Assembly: GCA_022712735.1 (NCBI GenBank)
Contig: JAFLKA010000389.1
Span: forward strand, 1-5,643
Length of the DNA stretch: 5,643 nucleotides
Origin: Marinosulfonomonas sp.
GTDB lineage: Bacteria; Pseudomonadota; Alphaproteobacteria; Rhodobacterales; Rhodobacteraceae
Direction of reading: 5' to 3'
The notes below the pieces were generated by a model. That model was not told the origin of the DNA. It did no database searches and saw only the letters and a program-made list of their open reading frames with translations. Positions 5,410 through 5,643 of this stretch are shown here, piece after piece (position 1 is the stretch's first letter; the number at the start of each line of letters is the position of its first letter). The position numbers and the translations under genes are program-made.

Positions 5410-5643
5410 TTAAGGCTGATTTTCGGCAATTTCGCGTGGTTTTGGCCCGCCCGTCGCCCAATCCAGCAGCTCGACCGTATGCACCACCGGCACGTCGGTT
5501 CCGCCGCCAATCTGGATCATACAGCCAATGTTCCCTGCCGAAATCACGTCAGGTGTCTTGGCCTCGAGCGTCTGAACCTTGCGTGTCTTCAACTGCTCCG
5601 AAATCACAGGCTGCATCAGGTTATAGGTGCCAGCTGATCCACA
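5410..5643 (-). CDS. glcF: Glycolate oxidase iron-sulfur subunit GlcF, C-terminal part, 5' truncated
   Basis: This is the last 77 codons of a protein whose frame is open to the window edge and stops with TAA at 5412-5410. It begins CGSAGTYNLMQPVISEQL, the end of the second CCG (cysteine-rich) domain of GlcF. AGNIGCMIQI carries a further conserved cysteine, and VVHTVELLDWATGGP is the characteristic C-terminal block. GlcF works with GlcD and GlcE in the glycolate dehydrogenase complex, which oxidises glycolate to glyoxylate and passes electrons through its iron-sulfur centres to the respiratory chain. The N-terminal 4Fe-4S ferredoxin part is outside the window. The assignment rests on recognising the C-terminal motifs. 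Confidence 0.88.
   Translation of the reverse strand, partial: CGSAGTYNLMQPVISEQLKTRKVQTLEAKTPDVISAGNIGCMIQIGGGTDVPVVHTVELLDWATGGPKPREIAENQP

Noticed and set aside
1..5643. CRISPR arrays, insertion sequences, tRNA or rRNA genes, phage or toxin-antitoxin genes
   Set aside because: No regularly spaced direct repeats, transposase motifs, tRNA-like cloverleaf or rRNA sequence were seen; gaps are all under 150 bases.

Overview
The window looks like chromosomal DNA from an alphaproteobacterium, most likely a Rhodobacterales (Roseobacter-group) member. This is an inference from four things: a MatB-type malonyl-CoA synthetase end, a GlcF end, an alphaproteobacterial-style heat-shock control region with a ROSE-like RNA thermometer, and a CCGCCGGAGGC-type intergenic hairpin that I recall as common in that order. 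I ran no database search.

Layout on the + strand: the 3' end of matB (1-402), then a compact two-gene operon. That operon is an ECF sigma factor (441-989), whose stop overlaps by 4 bases the start of a membrane-anchored YfbK-like von Willebrand A protein (986-3025). The coupling and the protein's topology (about 74 cytoplasmic residues, one membrane segment, then a large exported vWA region) suggest it is the sigma factor's regulator, perhaps an anti-sigma factor with a periplasmic vWA sensor. A perfect Shine-Dalgarno and ATG inside it (codon 67) could produce a second form lacking the cytoplasmic part.

The convergent gap (3026-3157) holds two strong hairpins. The remaining genes are on the - strand. 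A small heat shock protein (3158-3640) is preceded by a near-consensus sigma-32 promoter (3739-3767) and a 92-base leader. The leader's last hairpin hides the ribosome binding site behind a UCGCU segment with a bulged G, the hallmark of ROSE thermometers. Upstream lie two tandem, paralogous, secreted trypsin-fold serine proteases (3788-4534 and 4531-5352, overlapping by 4 bases). These follow the 3' end of the glycolate oxidase iron-sulfur subunit gene glcF (5410-5643), separated by a gap containing another hairpin next to the ribosome binding site.

Taken together, the centre is a small stress and envelope cluster (sigma factor with membrane regulator, sHsp, two exported proteases) between two central carbon genes cut by the window edges. 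The best candidates for under-described biology are the ROSE-like thermometer and the sigma/vWA pair with its internal start.
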